Positions 42,479 through 50,364 of a stretch of 64,000 bases of DNA are shown one piece after another; within the stretch, counting starts at the first letter, position 1, and each line of letters starts with the position of its first letter. Location: assembly GCF_014195505.1 (NCBI RefSeq), contig NZ_JACIBV010000001.1, positions 310,001 through 374,000 of the forward strand, read 5' to 3'. Below the pieces are notes generated by a model. It was not told the DNA's origin, ran no database searches, and saw nothing but the letters and a program-made list of their open reading frames with translations. The position numbers and the translations under genes were made by a program. This DNA is from Nonomuraea dietziae. GTDB lineage: Bacteria > Actinomycetota > Actinomycetes > Streptosporangiales > Streptosporangiaceae.

Positions 42479-43397
42479 GGCGGGCTGGGGAGTTCGAGGA
42501 TCTGCGGCCGCTGCTGTTCTCCATCGCCTACCGGATCCTGGGCAGCGTGAGCGAGGCCGAGGACGCGGTCCAGGAGACCTGGCTGCGCTACGAGGCCTGC
42601 CCGACCCGGCCCGACTCGGCCAAGGCGTTCCTGTCGGCCATGGTGTCTGGGATCGCGATCGACGTGCTGCGCTCGGCGCGCGTGCGGCGGGAGGAGTACG
42701 CCGGACAGTGGTTCCCAGAGCCACTGCTGGTCGACCCGTATGAGGACCCCGAGCGGTCGGCGGAGCTGGCCGACACGGTGTCGATGGCGGCCCTGCTGCT
42801 GCTGGAGCGGCTGTCCCCGCTGGAGCGGGCGGTGTTCGTGCTGCGCGAGGTGTTCGGGTTCAGCTTCGGCGAGGTCGCCGCGGCGCTCGGGAGGTCAGAG
42901 GCGGCCTGCCGCCAGCTCGCGGTGCGGGCGCGCCGCCACATGGACGCGGGACGCTCCCGGTTCGAGGCCGATCGCCGGGAGCGAGAAGAACTCGCCGGGC
43001 GCTTCTTCGACGCCTTCCGCGAGGGCGATGTGGGCAGGCTGCGCGAGCTGCTGGCGCCGACGTGCAGATGGTCGGCGACAGCGGCGGCAAGGCCCCGCTA
43101 TGGGGTACCGGCGTCTTCGGCGCCGGAAACGTGGCCCGGATGCTGGCCGCGTTCGTCACGCCGTTCATCCGGATCGGCGGCGTCGTGGAGCCGCACGAGG
43201 TGAACGGCCAGCCGGGCGCGATCTTCCGCGACCGGGACGGCAAGGTCGTCAACACCCTGGCGCTCGACATCTTGGACGGGCAGATCCAGACCATCCGCGC
43301 CGTGATCAACCCCGACAAGCTCGGGCACCTGGGCCCGGTGGCGGACGCCTGGGCAATCGTCCGCGAGACGAACCAGGCCCGCCGGCCCGAGCACTGA
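42475..43397 (+). pseudogene. ECF41 (SigJ-like) sigma factor, one-base frameshift
   Basis: Region 2 ([29 protein letters not shown]), the [20 protein letters not shown] linker and region 4 ([40 protein letters not shown]) are intact. In the SnoaL-like C-terminal extension a base is lost at about 43055 (LLA, then [20 protein letters not shown] in the next frame). The ECF41 marks DSGGK and NPDKL ([13 protein letters not shown]) are present after the shift. The extension controls activity in this family, so a truncated product might even be hyperactive. Its GTG overlaps the epimerase stop. Confidence 0.8.
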
Positions 43398-43431
43398 CCC
43401 CGTCTTACTGCTGCAAACCATCACCACAGTC

Positions 43432-43858
43432 ATGGGCAAGATTTGGTTCGTCACCGGTTCGTCGCGCGGCTTGGGCCGCAGCTTCGTCGAGGCCGCCCCT
43501 GTCCCGCGGCGACCAGGTGGCCGCGACCGCCCGGAGTGTCGGAAGCCTTGATGACCTGATCGCCGCCCGTGGTGAGGCGGTGCTCCCGCTGGAGCTGGAC
43601 GTGACCGACAAGGCCGCCGTCTTCACGAGCGTGCAGCGGGCCAAGCAGCACTTCGGTCGTCTGGACGTCATCGTGAACAACGCCGGCTACGGCCTGCTCG
43701 GCGCCGTCGAAGAACTGACCGAGCAGCACCTGCACGAGCTGATGCTGATGGCCAAATCCCGGCACAAGAAACCAGAAAACCTGCGGCGCTACTTCAAACC
43801 CTCACCGGACGCCATCGCCGAGATCACCAGCCTGCTCGCCCCCAGGACCAGCGGCTGA
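43432..43858 (+). pseudogene. Short-chain dehydrogenase 5' part fused to an integrase tail
   Basis: The ATG at 43432 begins [21 protein letters not shown], the SDR start. An extra C at about 43498 shifts it. The other frame goes on as [20 protein letters not shown] to [26 protein letters not shown], closely like the gene at 55.3 kb. There it joins [33 protein letters not shown], the typical C-terminal end of actinomycete integrases. Catalytic Ser-Tyr-Lys are missing, so the gene is dead. Confidence 0.75.
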
Positions 43859-43873
43859 CCTGCCTCGACTCGC

Positions 43874-44683
43874 TCAACCAAGATCGCGATTGTGGGTTTT
43901 GGGCTTACCTTTGCTACACCCCACCGTGGCGTGGTGACTGCGGGCGGTGCCAGCGATGGTGGTGGCCACCGAGGCGGCGCGGCGGGCCAGCTCGGCGAGT
44001 GCCGGCTCCCATCCGGTCGACGGGCCGCGGCCCGGGTCGCCGGCGGCGCCGAGCGCGGCGTGCGCCTGGTCGAGCTCGGTGGCCAGCGCCGCCAGCTGGT
44101 CGACATGCAGTGCGGCCAGCAGCTCCGAAACACGCTTGCCGAGCGCCCGCGCCATCGGTGCGGCGGACGGATCGACCATGGTGACCGACAGGCCGATGCC
44201 GCGAGCCACCGCGGCGGCCTCGGCGCCGATGAACCCGGCACCGATGACCACCATTCGCGATTCCGGTCGCATCCGCGGTCGCAGTGCCAGCGCGTCGTCC
44301 AGAGTGCGCAGATAGTGGACGCCGGCCAGGTCGTCACCGGGCAGCCGCCGTGGGGCCGCGCCGGTGGCGATGATCAAGCCGTCGTAATCGACCGGCTCTC
44401 CTGCGGCCAGCGCGATCTCCCGCCGGCGCGGATCCAGGCCGGTCGCGGTGGCGTCCAACCGCAGGTTCAGGTCCAGCTTTGTCAGCTGTTCGGCGCTGCG
44501 TAGCCGCAGCCGTTCCGGTTCCCACTGGTCCGACAGCAACTGCTTGGACAGTGGCGGCCGGTCATAGGGCAGATGGGATTCGCTGCCCAACAGCGTGATC
44601 CGGCCGGTGAAGCCGCGTTGTCGCAGGGAGTCCGCGGCACTGATGCCCGCCGCGGACGCGCCCACGATGACAATCTTGTCCAC
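43874..44683 (-). CDS. Ferredoxin reductase-like FAD/NAD oxidoreductase, C-terminus replaced
   Basis: From the GTG at 44683 (overlapping the ferredoxin TAG) it reads DKIVIVGASAAGISAADSLR, the FAD motif, then PYDRPPLSKQLLSD, LIIATGAAPRRLPG and the NAD motif SRMVVIGAGFIGAEAAAVAR. After SELLAALH (about 44110) similarity stops. The rest (VDQLAALATELDQAHAALGA ... GKPKTHNRDLG) comes from another gene and ends in the 44-bp inverted repeat. The C-terminal FAD-contact and interface domain is thus absent and function is doubtful. It should have passed electrons to the ferredoxin and P450 in the same operon. Confidence 0.7.
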   Translation of the reverse strand: MDKIVIVGASAAGISAADSLRQRGFTGRITLLGSESHLPYDRPPLSKQLLSDQWEPERLRLRSAEQLTKLDLNLRLDATATGLDPRRREIALAAGEPVDYDGLIIATGAAPRRLPGDDLAGVHYLRTLDDALALRPRMRPESRMVVIGAGFIGAEAAAVARGIGLSVTMVDPSAAPMARALGKRVSELLAALHVDQLAALATELDQAHAALGAAGDPGRGPSTGWEPALAELARRAASVATTIAGTARSHHATVGCSKGKPKTHNRDLG

Positions 44684-44886
44684 TATGGTGATCCATCGAT
44701 CGAGATCGCCTGTCCTGGACACACCATGGCTGCTTCCTGGACGGATTCGTGTTGCTCCGAATCAGCGTATGGATGCAACAGAACCGCGATCCCGTCCTCC
44801 TCTCGCTGATCGAAAAGCTCAGGGGCGGTAAGCGCGCATTAGCCTGAACCGCAGCACTTTTCCTCGTCCAAAGTGATCTTCATCAT
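44683..44886 (-). pseudogene. 3Fe-4S-type ferredoxin with in-frame TAA at codon 16
   Basis: Reading from the ATG at 44886: MKITLDEEKCCGSG, TAA, then CALTAPELFDQREEDGIAVL LHPYADSEQHESVQEAAMVC PGQAISIDGSP and TAG at 44683. The three cluster cysteines (C, C and the C of VCPG) are conserved and the frame is open apart from the TAA. It stands where the homologue at 52.7 kb has Gln (GSGQC), so CAA to TAA is one change. Order P450-ferredoxin-reductase with overlapping ends is normal for CYP105-type systems. As written, only 15 residues would be made. Confidence 0.85.
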
Positions 44887-44903
44887 GAAGGCGTCTCTTC
44901 CGG

Positions 44904-46109
44904 TTACCAGGTCACCGGCAGCCGGTGGATGCCGTAGACGAGTGCGTCGCTCTTGAACGGCAGGCGCTCTACCGGGTCCGCCAGTGCCAGGTTCGGGATC
45001 CGTGCGAACAGCGTGTTCAGCACGACCTCTAGTTCCAGTCGGGCCAGGTTCTGTCCGAGGCACTGGTGGATCCCGAAACCGAAGGCCAGGTGGTGCCGTG
45101 CACCGCGATCGATGTCGATCTGATCCGGCCGCGTGAACACGTCCGGGTCGTGGTTGGCGGCCGCGGCCGCCACGATGACGCCGTCGCCGGCGCGAAAGGT
45201 GACGCCGTCCAGTTCGAAATCCTCGACGACCACCCGGGAAGTGGCGTTGTCGACGATGGAGTGAAAGCGCAGCAGCTCTTCGACCAGCTGCGGGGTCCGC
45301 TCGGGCCGCTCCCGCAACCCGGCCAGCAGTTCCGGATCGTCCAGAAGCGAGGCCACGCTCAGCGAGATCATGTTGGCGGTGGTCTCGTGACCGCCGACCA
45401 GTAGCAGTAGCCCGATCCCGGTCAGGGTCTCGCGGTCATAGGCGTCGATGTCGCGGTACTTGTCGATCAGCCGGCTCAGCAGATCCTCGCCCGGCTCGGT
45501 CTCCTTGCCCACGACCAGGCCGTTAATGTACTGGCGCAACCACAATGCGGTGTCACGTCGCTGCTCGCTTGTCGCGTTGCGACTGAGAATGATCTTTGTT
45601 CTGCCCTGGAACTGACCGCGATCAGCGTAGGGCACTCCCAGTAGCTCGCAGATCACCAGCGACGGCACCGGCAACGACAAGGCCTCCACCAGGTCGGCCG
45701 GCCGCGGTCCGGCCAGCATTTCGTCGATGGATCGGTCGGTGATCCGCTGGATCTCCGGCCGCATCTGCTTGACTCGCTTGACGGTGAACTCATTGGTGAT
45801 CATGCGTCGGTGCTGGGAATGCTCCGGCGGGTCCATGGCAACGATCGTGCCCTTCAGCGGCACCGAGGCCACCCCGGGAATCAGCTGCGGAAAACCTGGG
45901 TTCGCGCGGTTCGAGCTGATCTTGTCACTGGACAGGAATTCCCGCGCGAAGGCGTGCCCGGTGATCAGCCACGCTTGCTTGCCGTCCTGCAGGGTCACCC
46001 GCGAAATCGGTGCCTCCCGTCTGACTTGCTCGTACTGCGGCGGCGGACCGAATGGGCAGGAGCGGGGCATCGGGAATGCCGGCGGAGCCTGAGTAACGGA
46101 ATTTGTCAT
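44904..46109 (-). CDS. Cytochrome P450 (CYP105-like)
   Basis: A 401-residue soluble P450. Key parts are the I-helix oxygen motif GIGLLLLVGGHETTANMISL, the K-helix QLVEELLRFHSIVDN (ExxR replaced by the usual EELLR) and the heme loop HHLAFGFGIHQCLGQNLARL with its Cys ligand. The N-terminal TNSVTQAPPAFPMPRSCPFG and EFTVKRVKQMRPEI are CYP105-type. It should hydroxylate a small hydrophobic substrate using the ferredoxin encoded 17 bp downstream. A TetR-type palindrome covers its promoter. Confidence 0.94.
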   Translation of the reverse strand: MTNSVTQAPPAFPMPRSCPFGPPPQYEQVRREAPISRVTLQDGKQAWLITGHAFAREFLSSDKISSNRANPGFPQLIPGVASVPLKGTIVAMDPPEHSQHRRMITNEFTVKRVKQMRPEIQRITDRSIDEMLAGPRPADLVEALSLPVPSLVICELLGVPYADRGQFQGRTKIILSRNATSEQRRDTALWLRQYINGLVVGKETEPGEDLLSRLIDKYRDIDAYDRETLTGIGLLLLVGGHETTANMISLSVASLLDDPELLAGLRERPERTPQLVEELLRFHSIVDNATSRVVVEDFELDGVTFRAGDGVIVAAAAANHDPDVFTRPDQIDIDRGARHHLAFGFGIHQCLGQNLARLELEVVLNTLFARIPNLALADPVERLPFKSDALVYGIHRLPVTW

Positions 46110-46125
46110 GATGTCACCTCTCGAA

Positions 46126-46148
46126 ATAAGGAACCCTTGGTTCCTTAT
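46126..46148. promoter_or_regulatory. Perfect TetR-type operator between P450 and TetR genes
   Basis: ATAAGGAACC-CTT-GGTTCCTTAT is a perfect 10-bp palindrome centred on 46137. It lies 17 bp from the P450 start and 53 bp from the TetR start, in the only AT-rich patch. I infer that the adjacent TetR represses both genes from here. Confidence 0.75.
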
Positions 46149-46200
46149 GCCCAGGCTAAGCTCGGCGATCAGGGAACGCAAGGTTTCTTGGGGAGCTGTG

Positions 46201-46866
46201 ATGCCGAACGCACCGAGGACGGACCCATCTACAGGTGAGACCATGTCGCGCCGCCGGGGAGCCGAGCTCGAGGACGCCATTCTGGACGCGGCTCGCGAGG
46301 AACTGGCCGAACGGGGTTACGCGAAGTCCACCATGAGCGGTATCGCGAACCGGGCCGGTACCAACAAGGCCGTGTTGTACCGCCGCTGGAGCAGCCTGCC
46401 CGAGCTGTTGCTGGACACGCTGCGGAGCCGGTTCGCCAACGTACCGGTCCCCGACACCGGCGATCTGCGCGACGATGTGCTGGACCTATTGCGTCAGGCG
46501 CAAACGAACCTCGGCGACACCCGCCGCGACACGGTCTCCGGACTGATCGCGGACACGGTTCACGACCCGCGGCTGGCACAGCGATTGCGGGACCTCATCG
46601 CTGACTCGACCCTGTCGGACGCCATGTCCACGGTGCTGGAGCGCGCGGCCGAGCGCGGTCAGATCCCGCCCGGCCCCTGGCCGCGACGGGTGATAACCCT
46701 GCCGATCAGCCTGCTGCGGGACGACTTCGTGGTCTTCGGGATCTGGCCATCCGATGCCGACCTGGCCGCTGTCACCGACGAGGTCTTCCTTCCGCTGCTG
46801 GGTTACGCGTCACCTTCCAGCGCGGTTCGGAATAGCGATCGTCCGTCGAGCGAGCATCGAGGGTGA
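46201..46866 (+). CDS. TetR family regulator of the P450 operon
   Basis: A 221-residue protein. The HTH spans about residues 28-66 (AILDAAREELAERGYAKSTM SGIANRAGTNKAVLYRRWSS). The C-terminal domain (LRDLIADSTLSDAMSTVLER ... LPISLLRDDFVVFG) fits the TetR_C group with a large ligand pocket. The ATG at 46201 or 46243 are possible starts. Divergent from the P450, with a palindrome between them; it probably senses the P450 substrate or a related compound. Confidence 0.9.
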   Translation: MPNAPRTDPSTGETMSRRRGAELEDAILDAAREELAERGYAKSTMSGIANRAGTNKAVLYRRWSSLPELLLDTLRSRFANVPVPDTGDLRDDVLDLLRQAQTNLGDTRRDTVSGLIADTVHDPRLAQRLRDLIADSTLSDAMSTVLERAAERGQIPPGPWPRRVITLPISLLRDDFVVFGIWPSDADLAAVTDEVFLPLLGYASPSSAVRNSDRPSSEHRG

Positions 46867-46998
46867 TACACGTCACTGATTGACGCTGTCAGGGGGCGTC
46901 TGAGGTGCGAAGTTTGTGATTGATTGCCGGTTACGTGTATCGCCAGGTTGGGATGGATTCGCCGGTTATGCGCCGGAGGGGGCCGTTCCGGAGGCCGC

Positions 46999-47214
46999 AT
47001 GTGCTCCCCCGCCGAACAACGACTGTGGTCTCGCCTGGCGGTCTTCCCCGGCGGGGCCGACCTGGAGACCGCCGAAGAGGTCTGCGCCGGCGAAGGCATC
47101 GCCCCCGAGGACATCATCGAGCTGATCGCCGCTCTGGTGGAGCACTCCATCCTGACCGCCCATCCGTCCGCGACCGGCATGCGATACCACATGCTGCACC
47201 TGGTGCGCGCCTAC
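46999..47214 (+). pseudogene. Fragment of an AfsR/LuxR-type ATPase regulator
   Basis: The frame CSPAEQRLWSRLAVFPGGAD LETAEEVCAGEGIAPEDIIE, then LVEHSILTA ... YHMLHLVRAYG, matches the winged-helix part that follows the NB-ARC domain in SARP/LAL regulators. Start and end of the gene are missing; it runs into the right 44-bp inverted repeat. Confidence 0.7.
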
Positions 47215-47372
47215 GGGGGTGCAGCCAAGGTAAGCCCAAAACCACAATCGCGATCTTGAAGGTGCGTGGGTCGCGGTGCGGTGACTTTGGGGCCGGTGGG
47301 GTGAGATCGCCGCTACGGTGAGCGCGGTGGATCGGGGGGTGGGGCCGGCTTTGGGGAGATTGGCGGCGGCGG

Positions 47373-47496
47373 GTGACCTCGATCGAGCGGACGGCGTATC
47401 CGCGGTTCAAGCGGCTGATCACGGCGCGTGAGCTGCTTGTGTTCTTCTCTCCGAGCGGGGAGGAGGCCGCGTGGGCGGCCGAGCGCACCCAGTCGG
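47373..47496 (+). pseudogene. Tn3-family transposase N-terminal fragment (copy B)
   Basis: The same 40-residue TSIERTAYPRFKRLITAREL fragment as in copy A, broken off at the same base. It was copied with the repeat and is not an independent insertion. Confidence 0.75.
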
Positions 47497-47551
47497 AGGA
47501 CCATCGCTCGCCCACTGCTGTGGCGCCTCGGCGGGATGCGGACGCATCGGC

Positions 47552-47860
47552 TCAGCTTTTGGCGAGTGCTTCGCGGCGGATCCATTGGAGCAAGGTGGGG
47601 TTGTCGACGGTGGTGATGACGCTGACGGTGGTGCGGAGGTAGCGGTCGTCGTCCAGCAGGGCCAGCATGCTCGCGGCCAGGTCCGCACGGGCGGTGAACC
47701 TGCCGTCGGCGTGGCCCTTGACGAGGGTGTAGTCGGTGACCGACGGCAGGTGGTAGAGCCCGCTCGGGCGCAGGATCGTCCAGTCCAGATCGCTGGCGCG
47801 GACCAGCGTTTCCATCCGCCGCATGTCGTCGTACAACGTCGTACCCAGCACCAGCGTCAC
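47552..47860 (-). pseudogene. 3' fragment of the NAD(P)H-binding gene
   Basis: The reverse strand reads TTLYDDMRRMETLVRASDLD WTILRPSGLYHLPSVTDYTL to QWIRREALAKS, identical to the end of the gene at 40514 except for a few bases. The Rossmann half is absent and the frame continues upstream into an unrelated IS4 piece. Confidence 0.85.
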
Positions 47861-48083
47861 AAACCTGCCGGTAGCCCAGGTCGGTGAACAACGCCGCGGC
47901 CAGCAGCAGGTACACCGTGACCCGTGCCGGCACCAGCCGGATCCTGCGTTCCAGCGCACGGGTCTCCGCCAGCACCTCGTCGACCATCTCGAACGGGACA
48001 GTCCGGGTCAGTTCGCCGATATGTCCCGGCGCGAACACTCCAGCCGCTACCCCGACCGTTCTAACTGTGGCAACCTGTTCCAA
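47861..48083 (-). pseudogene. IS4-family transposase N-terminal fragment
   Basis: GVAAGVFAPGHIGELTRTVP FEMVDEVLAETRALERRIRL, then VTVYLLLAAALFTDLGYRQV, is the conserved N-terminal domain of IS4-type transposases. It is cut after about 75 residues by the join to the NAD(P)H fragment. The DDE core is missing. Confidence 0.75.
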
Positions 48084-48180
48084 CAGCGGAGCTCCTGTGG
48101 TGAGGATGTCTTGGAGTGACAGACCTCTTCTACAGCAGTTCCGCTGCTTTGTTCACCGGCCTTGACGAACAGCCCTCTTC

Positions 48181-48420
48181 CTTAACTGAACGGCGTTGGC
48201 TCTAGAAGGCGCGGCAGGCTTCCAGCAGCACGTCGCGGACCTGCTCCTCCGGCAGGTCCATCGTCTTGACCGCGCCCCACTGCGGCGCGCCGAGCAGTGC
48301 CCAGCTCTTCAGCCTGGTCTCGGGTCGGGGTCGTCGTCCACAAGCCTGTTGAAGATCTCGTCCTTGAACGTGCTAATCGTCGTGCGCTCCGAGTCCGGCG
48401 AGCCGGGGTCGTCGGTGGCC
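48181..48420 (-). pseudogene. Unknown gene fragment, frameshifted
   Basis: The reverse strand reads DDPGSPDSERTTISTFKDEI FNRLVDDDPDP. Restoring one missing G at about 48325 gives ETRLKSWALLGAPQWGAVKT MDLPEEQVRDVLLEACRAF and stop. This looks like the C-terminal part of a real acidic protein of unknown family, joined to an IS256 piece at 48421. Confidence 0.4.
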
Positions 48421-48426
48421 AGGTCC

Positions 48427-48735
48427 TCACGGCGGCAGAATCGCCGAGAAGAAGCGCCGGCGTTCGCCCGTAGTCGCGTCGATGCGCTTGTCGTCGACGC
48501 GCGGGGCGCGGACCTCGATCGCACTTGCGCTGGTCAGCACGGTCCGGGGTGCGTGGTGGCCGTTGCGCACCACCAGGCGGCCACCAGTCTCATCACGTTG
48601 GTCGGCGAACTGGGCGATGTAGGCGTCAACCTCGGCCTTGAGCGCTTCGGCGAGCATCCGGCGGGCGCCCTCGCGCACGAACTCGTCGATCAGCGCCAGC
48701 GACGCGGAGGTGGTAGCTGCAGCGTGGTCGCCGTC
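48427..48735 (-). pseudogene. IS256-family transposase N-terminal fragment
   Basis: SLALIDEFVREGARRMLAEA LKAEVDAYIAQFADQRDETG GRLVVRNGHHAPRTVLTSAS, then RAPRVDDKRIDATTGERRRF FSAILPP, is the start of Mutator/IS256 transposases. The catalytic domain is missing after ILPP. Confidence 0.8.
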
Positions 48736-49432
48736 GGCGGGATCAGGGGTCGGACGGCATGAGCATCAATCCCGCAGCCAGCACTTATGAGAAAAGCGCC
48801 ATGCTGCTCGGTAGCACTCTCATGACCAGCGACTCTGCCCAAGCGGGAACCCGCAACGAGGAAACCCTCACGGTGCTTGACGAATTTGAGCGAGCCGGGC
48901 TGAGCGAGCCGGGCTGCTCAGCATCGACGGGAAGCCGGGCAAGCGCGCGACGATCGCCGTCATGATCTCTCCCGAGGATCCGTTTGAAGGCGAGGGTGCC
49001 GAAGCGCAAGCCAGCACACTCGTCTCCCTGGCAGCCGGAATCGATGCGGTGAGCCGAGGCGCCGTACTCGCCTCATCGCCGCCTTGCGCGCCCAGGACGA
49101 GACCGTCAAGCAGTCGCCACGGTGACCGGGCCGAATTCGTGGGGAAGGCCGGGGCCAGTGCCTGGAGGGACTCGAGCGGCGCCGCCGGGCGGACTGCCGT
49201 GCTGCGGCGTCGGAACAGCCAGGCCGCCCGATGGGACCAGCTTGGGGCCCGGGGCGAGGTCACCGCGGTGAACTTGCCCCGGCACGTGGCCCCACGACGT
49301 TCGCACGTGTGGCCGTCAGGGCGCCCCTCCGCTCCTGGTGATGCCGAGCCGGGTCGGCATCACCAGGCCCAGTGCAGAGCCGGTGACACGGCAGGTTCGT
49401 CTCGCCGGCTACGTCGCGGGCGCGACCGTCGG
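48736..49432. other. Gap with a 14-bp tandem duplication and no clear gene
   Basis: No ORF has credible support. At about 48888-48915 the unit GAGCGAGCCGGGCT is present twice in tandem. The frame near 48759 (MSINPAASTYEKSAMLLGST) is not recognised. The stretch joins IS debris to the intact sigma factor and probably contains terminators for the latter. Confidence 0.3.
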
Positions 49433-50359
49433 TCAGGGGTTGCCGCCGGATCGGCGTTGTGCGCGCAGCCGGGCGCCGAGGTCGCTGACCTGGTCGAGGT
49501 GCCGGAGCTTGTCGGGGTTGACGATGGAGTGGATGGTCTGAATCCGACCATCGTCGGCGATGCCGAGTCCCATGACCCCGACGAGCCGGTCCTGCGTGTC
49601 GTACGCCATGGCGCCGGGCTGGCCGTTGACCTCGGTGAGACGGATGCGGACGCCGAGGCGTGCGAATGCGGCGCGGACGGCCAGCACGGTGCCTGCCACG
49701 CACTCCCGGCCGTTGACCGGTTGGCCCAAGGCCGGCACGTTGCCGCCGCCGTCGACGTGCAGCGCCACGTCCTGGGCCAGCAGCTCTTCGAGTGCGCTCA
49801 GGTCGCCTTGTTCGGAGGCGGCGAAGAAGCGCTGGGCCAGTTCTTCGCGTTGTCGCCGTGTGGCGTGGTAGCGGGGCCGGTGCTTTTGGACGTGGTTGCG
49901 GGCTCGGGCCACCAGGTGCCGTGTGCTGTCCACGTCGGTGCCGATGATCTCGGCGACCTCCGTGTACGGGTAGTCGAAGACCTCGCGCAGGAGAAGGGCG
50001 GCCCGCTGGTGCGGCGACAGGTTCTCCAGCAGTACCAGGAACGCCAGTGACAGCGAGTCGGCCCTCTCGGCGTGCTCGGCCGGTGTCGGGCCGGTGACCA
50101 GCGGTTCCGGCAGCCACTCACCGACGTAGTGTTCCCGCCGCACCCGTGCTGAGCGGAGCTGGTCGATGGCCAGCCGGGTGGTCAGGGTGGCGATGTACGC
50201 CCGCGGCGAGGCGATCGGCTCGCCGCGTTGCAGGGTATGGTGCATCCGCAGAAACGCCTCCTGCACCACGTCCTCGGCTTCGCTGACGCTGCTGAGCATC
50301 TGGTAGGCGATGGCGAACGCCCGCGGGCGCAGCTCGCCGTACAGGTCCGAGACGGACAT
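49433..50359 (-). CDS. ECF41 (SigJ-like) sigma factor with SnoaL-like extension
   Basis: A 308-residue intact sigma factor. Region 2 is RAFAIAYQMLSSVSEAEDVV QEAFLRMHH. The family linker SARVRREHYVGEWLPEPLVT follows, and region 4 is LSPHQRAALLLREVFDYPYT EVAEIIGTDVDSTRHLVARA. The regulatory C-terminal domain has both ECF41 signatures: DGGGNVPALG and HSIVNPDKLRHLD. In this group the extension replaces an anti-sigma factor. It follows the epimerase gene by 5 bp on the same strand, the same arrangement as the broken copy at 41.6-43.4 kb. Confidence 0.95.
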   Translation of the reverse strand: MSVSDLYGELRPRAFAIAYQMLSSVSEAEDVVQEAFLRMHHTLQRGEPIASPRAYIATLTTRLAIDQLRSARVRREHYVGEWLPEPLVTGPTPAEHAERADSLSLAFLVLLENLSPHQRAALLLREVFDYPYTEVAEIIGTDVDSTRHLVARARNHVQKHRPRYHATRRQREELAQRFFAASEQGDLSALEELLAQDVALHVDGGGNVPALGQPVNGRECVAGTVLAVRAAFARLGVRIRLTEVNGQPGAMAYDTQDRLVGVMGLGIADDGRIQTIHSIVNPDKLRHLDQVSDLGARLRAQRRSGGNP

Positions 50360-50364
50360 GTAGG

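Larger units (their letters stand above)
43879..47258. mobile_element. P450 module enclosed by 44-bp inverted repeats
   Basis: CAAGATCGCGATTGTGGG...TTACCTTTGCTACACCCC at 43879-43922 returns inverted at 47215-47258 with one indel and two mismatches. Between the repeats lie the reductase, ferredoxin, P450 and TetR genes. Directly inside the repeats are gene scraps: an unknown tail at the left and an AfsR/LuxR-type piece at the right. This resembles a non-autonomous transposable unit or a passenger segment between two IS ends, but no transposase is inside. Confidence 0.55.
47366..47860. repeat. Direct repeat, copy B (of 40329-40822)
   Basis: Nearly identical to copy A. It holds the same Tn3 N-terminal fragment (47373-47496) and the last 309 bp of the NAD(P)H-binding gene. 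Immediately after CGTCAC at 47860 the sequence changes to an IS4-type transposase N-terminus. Confidence 0.9.
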
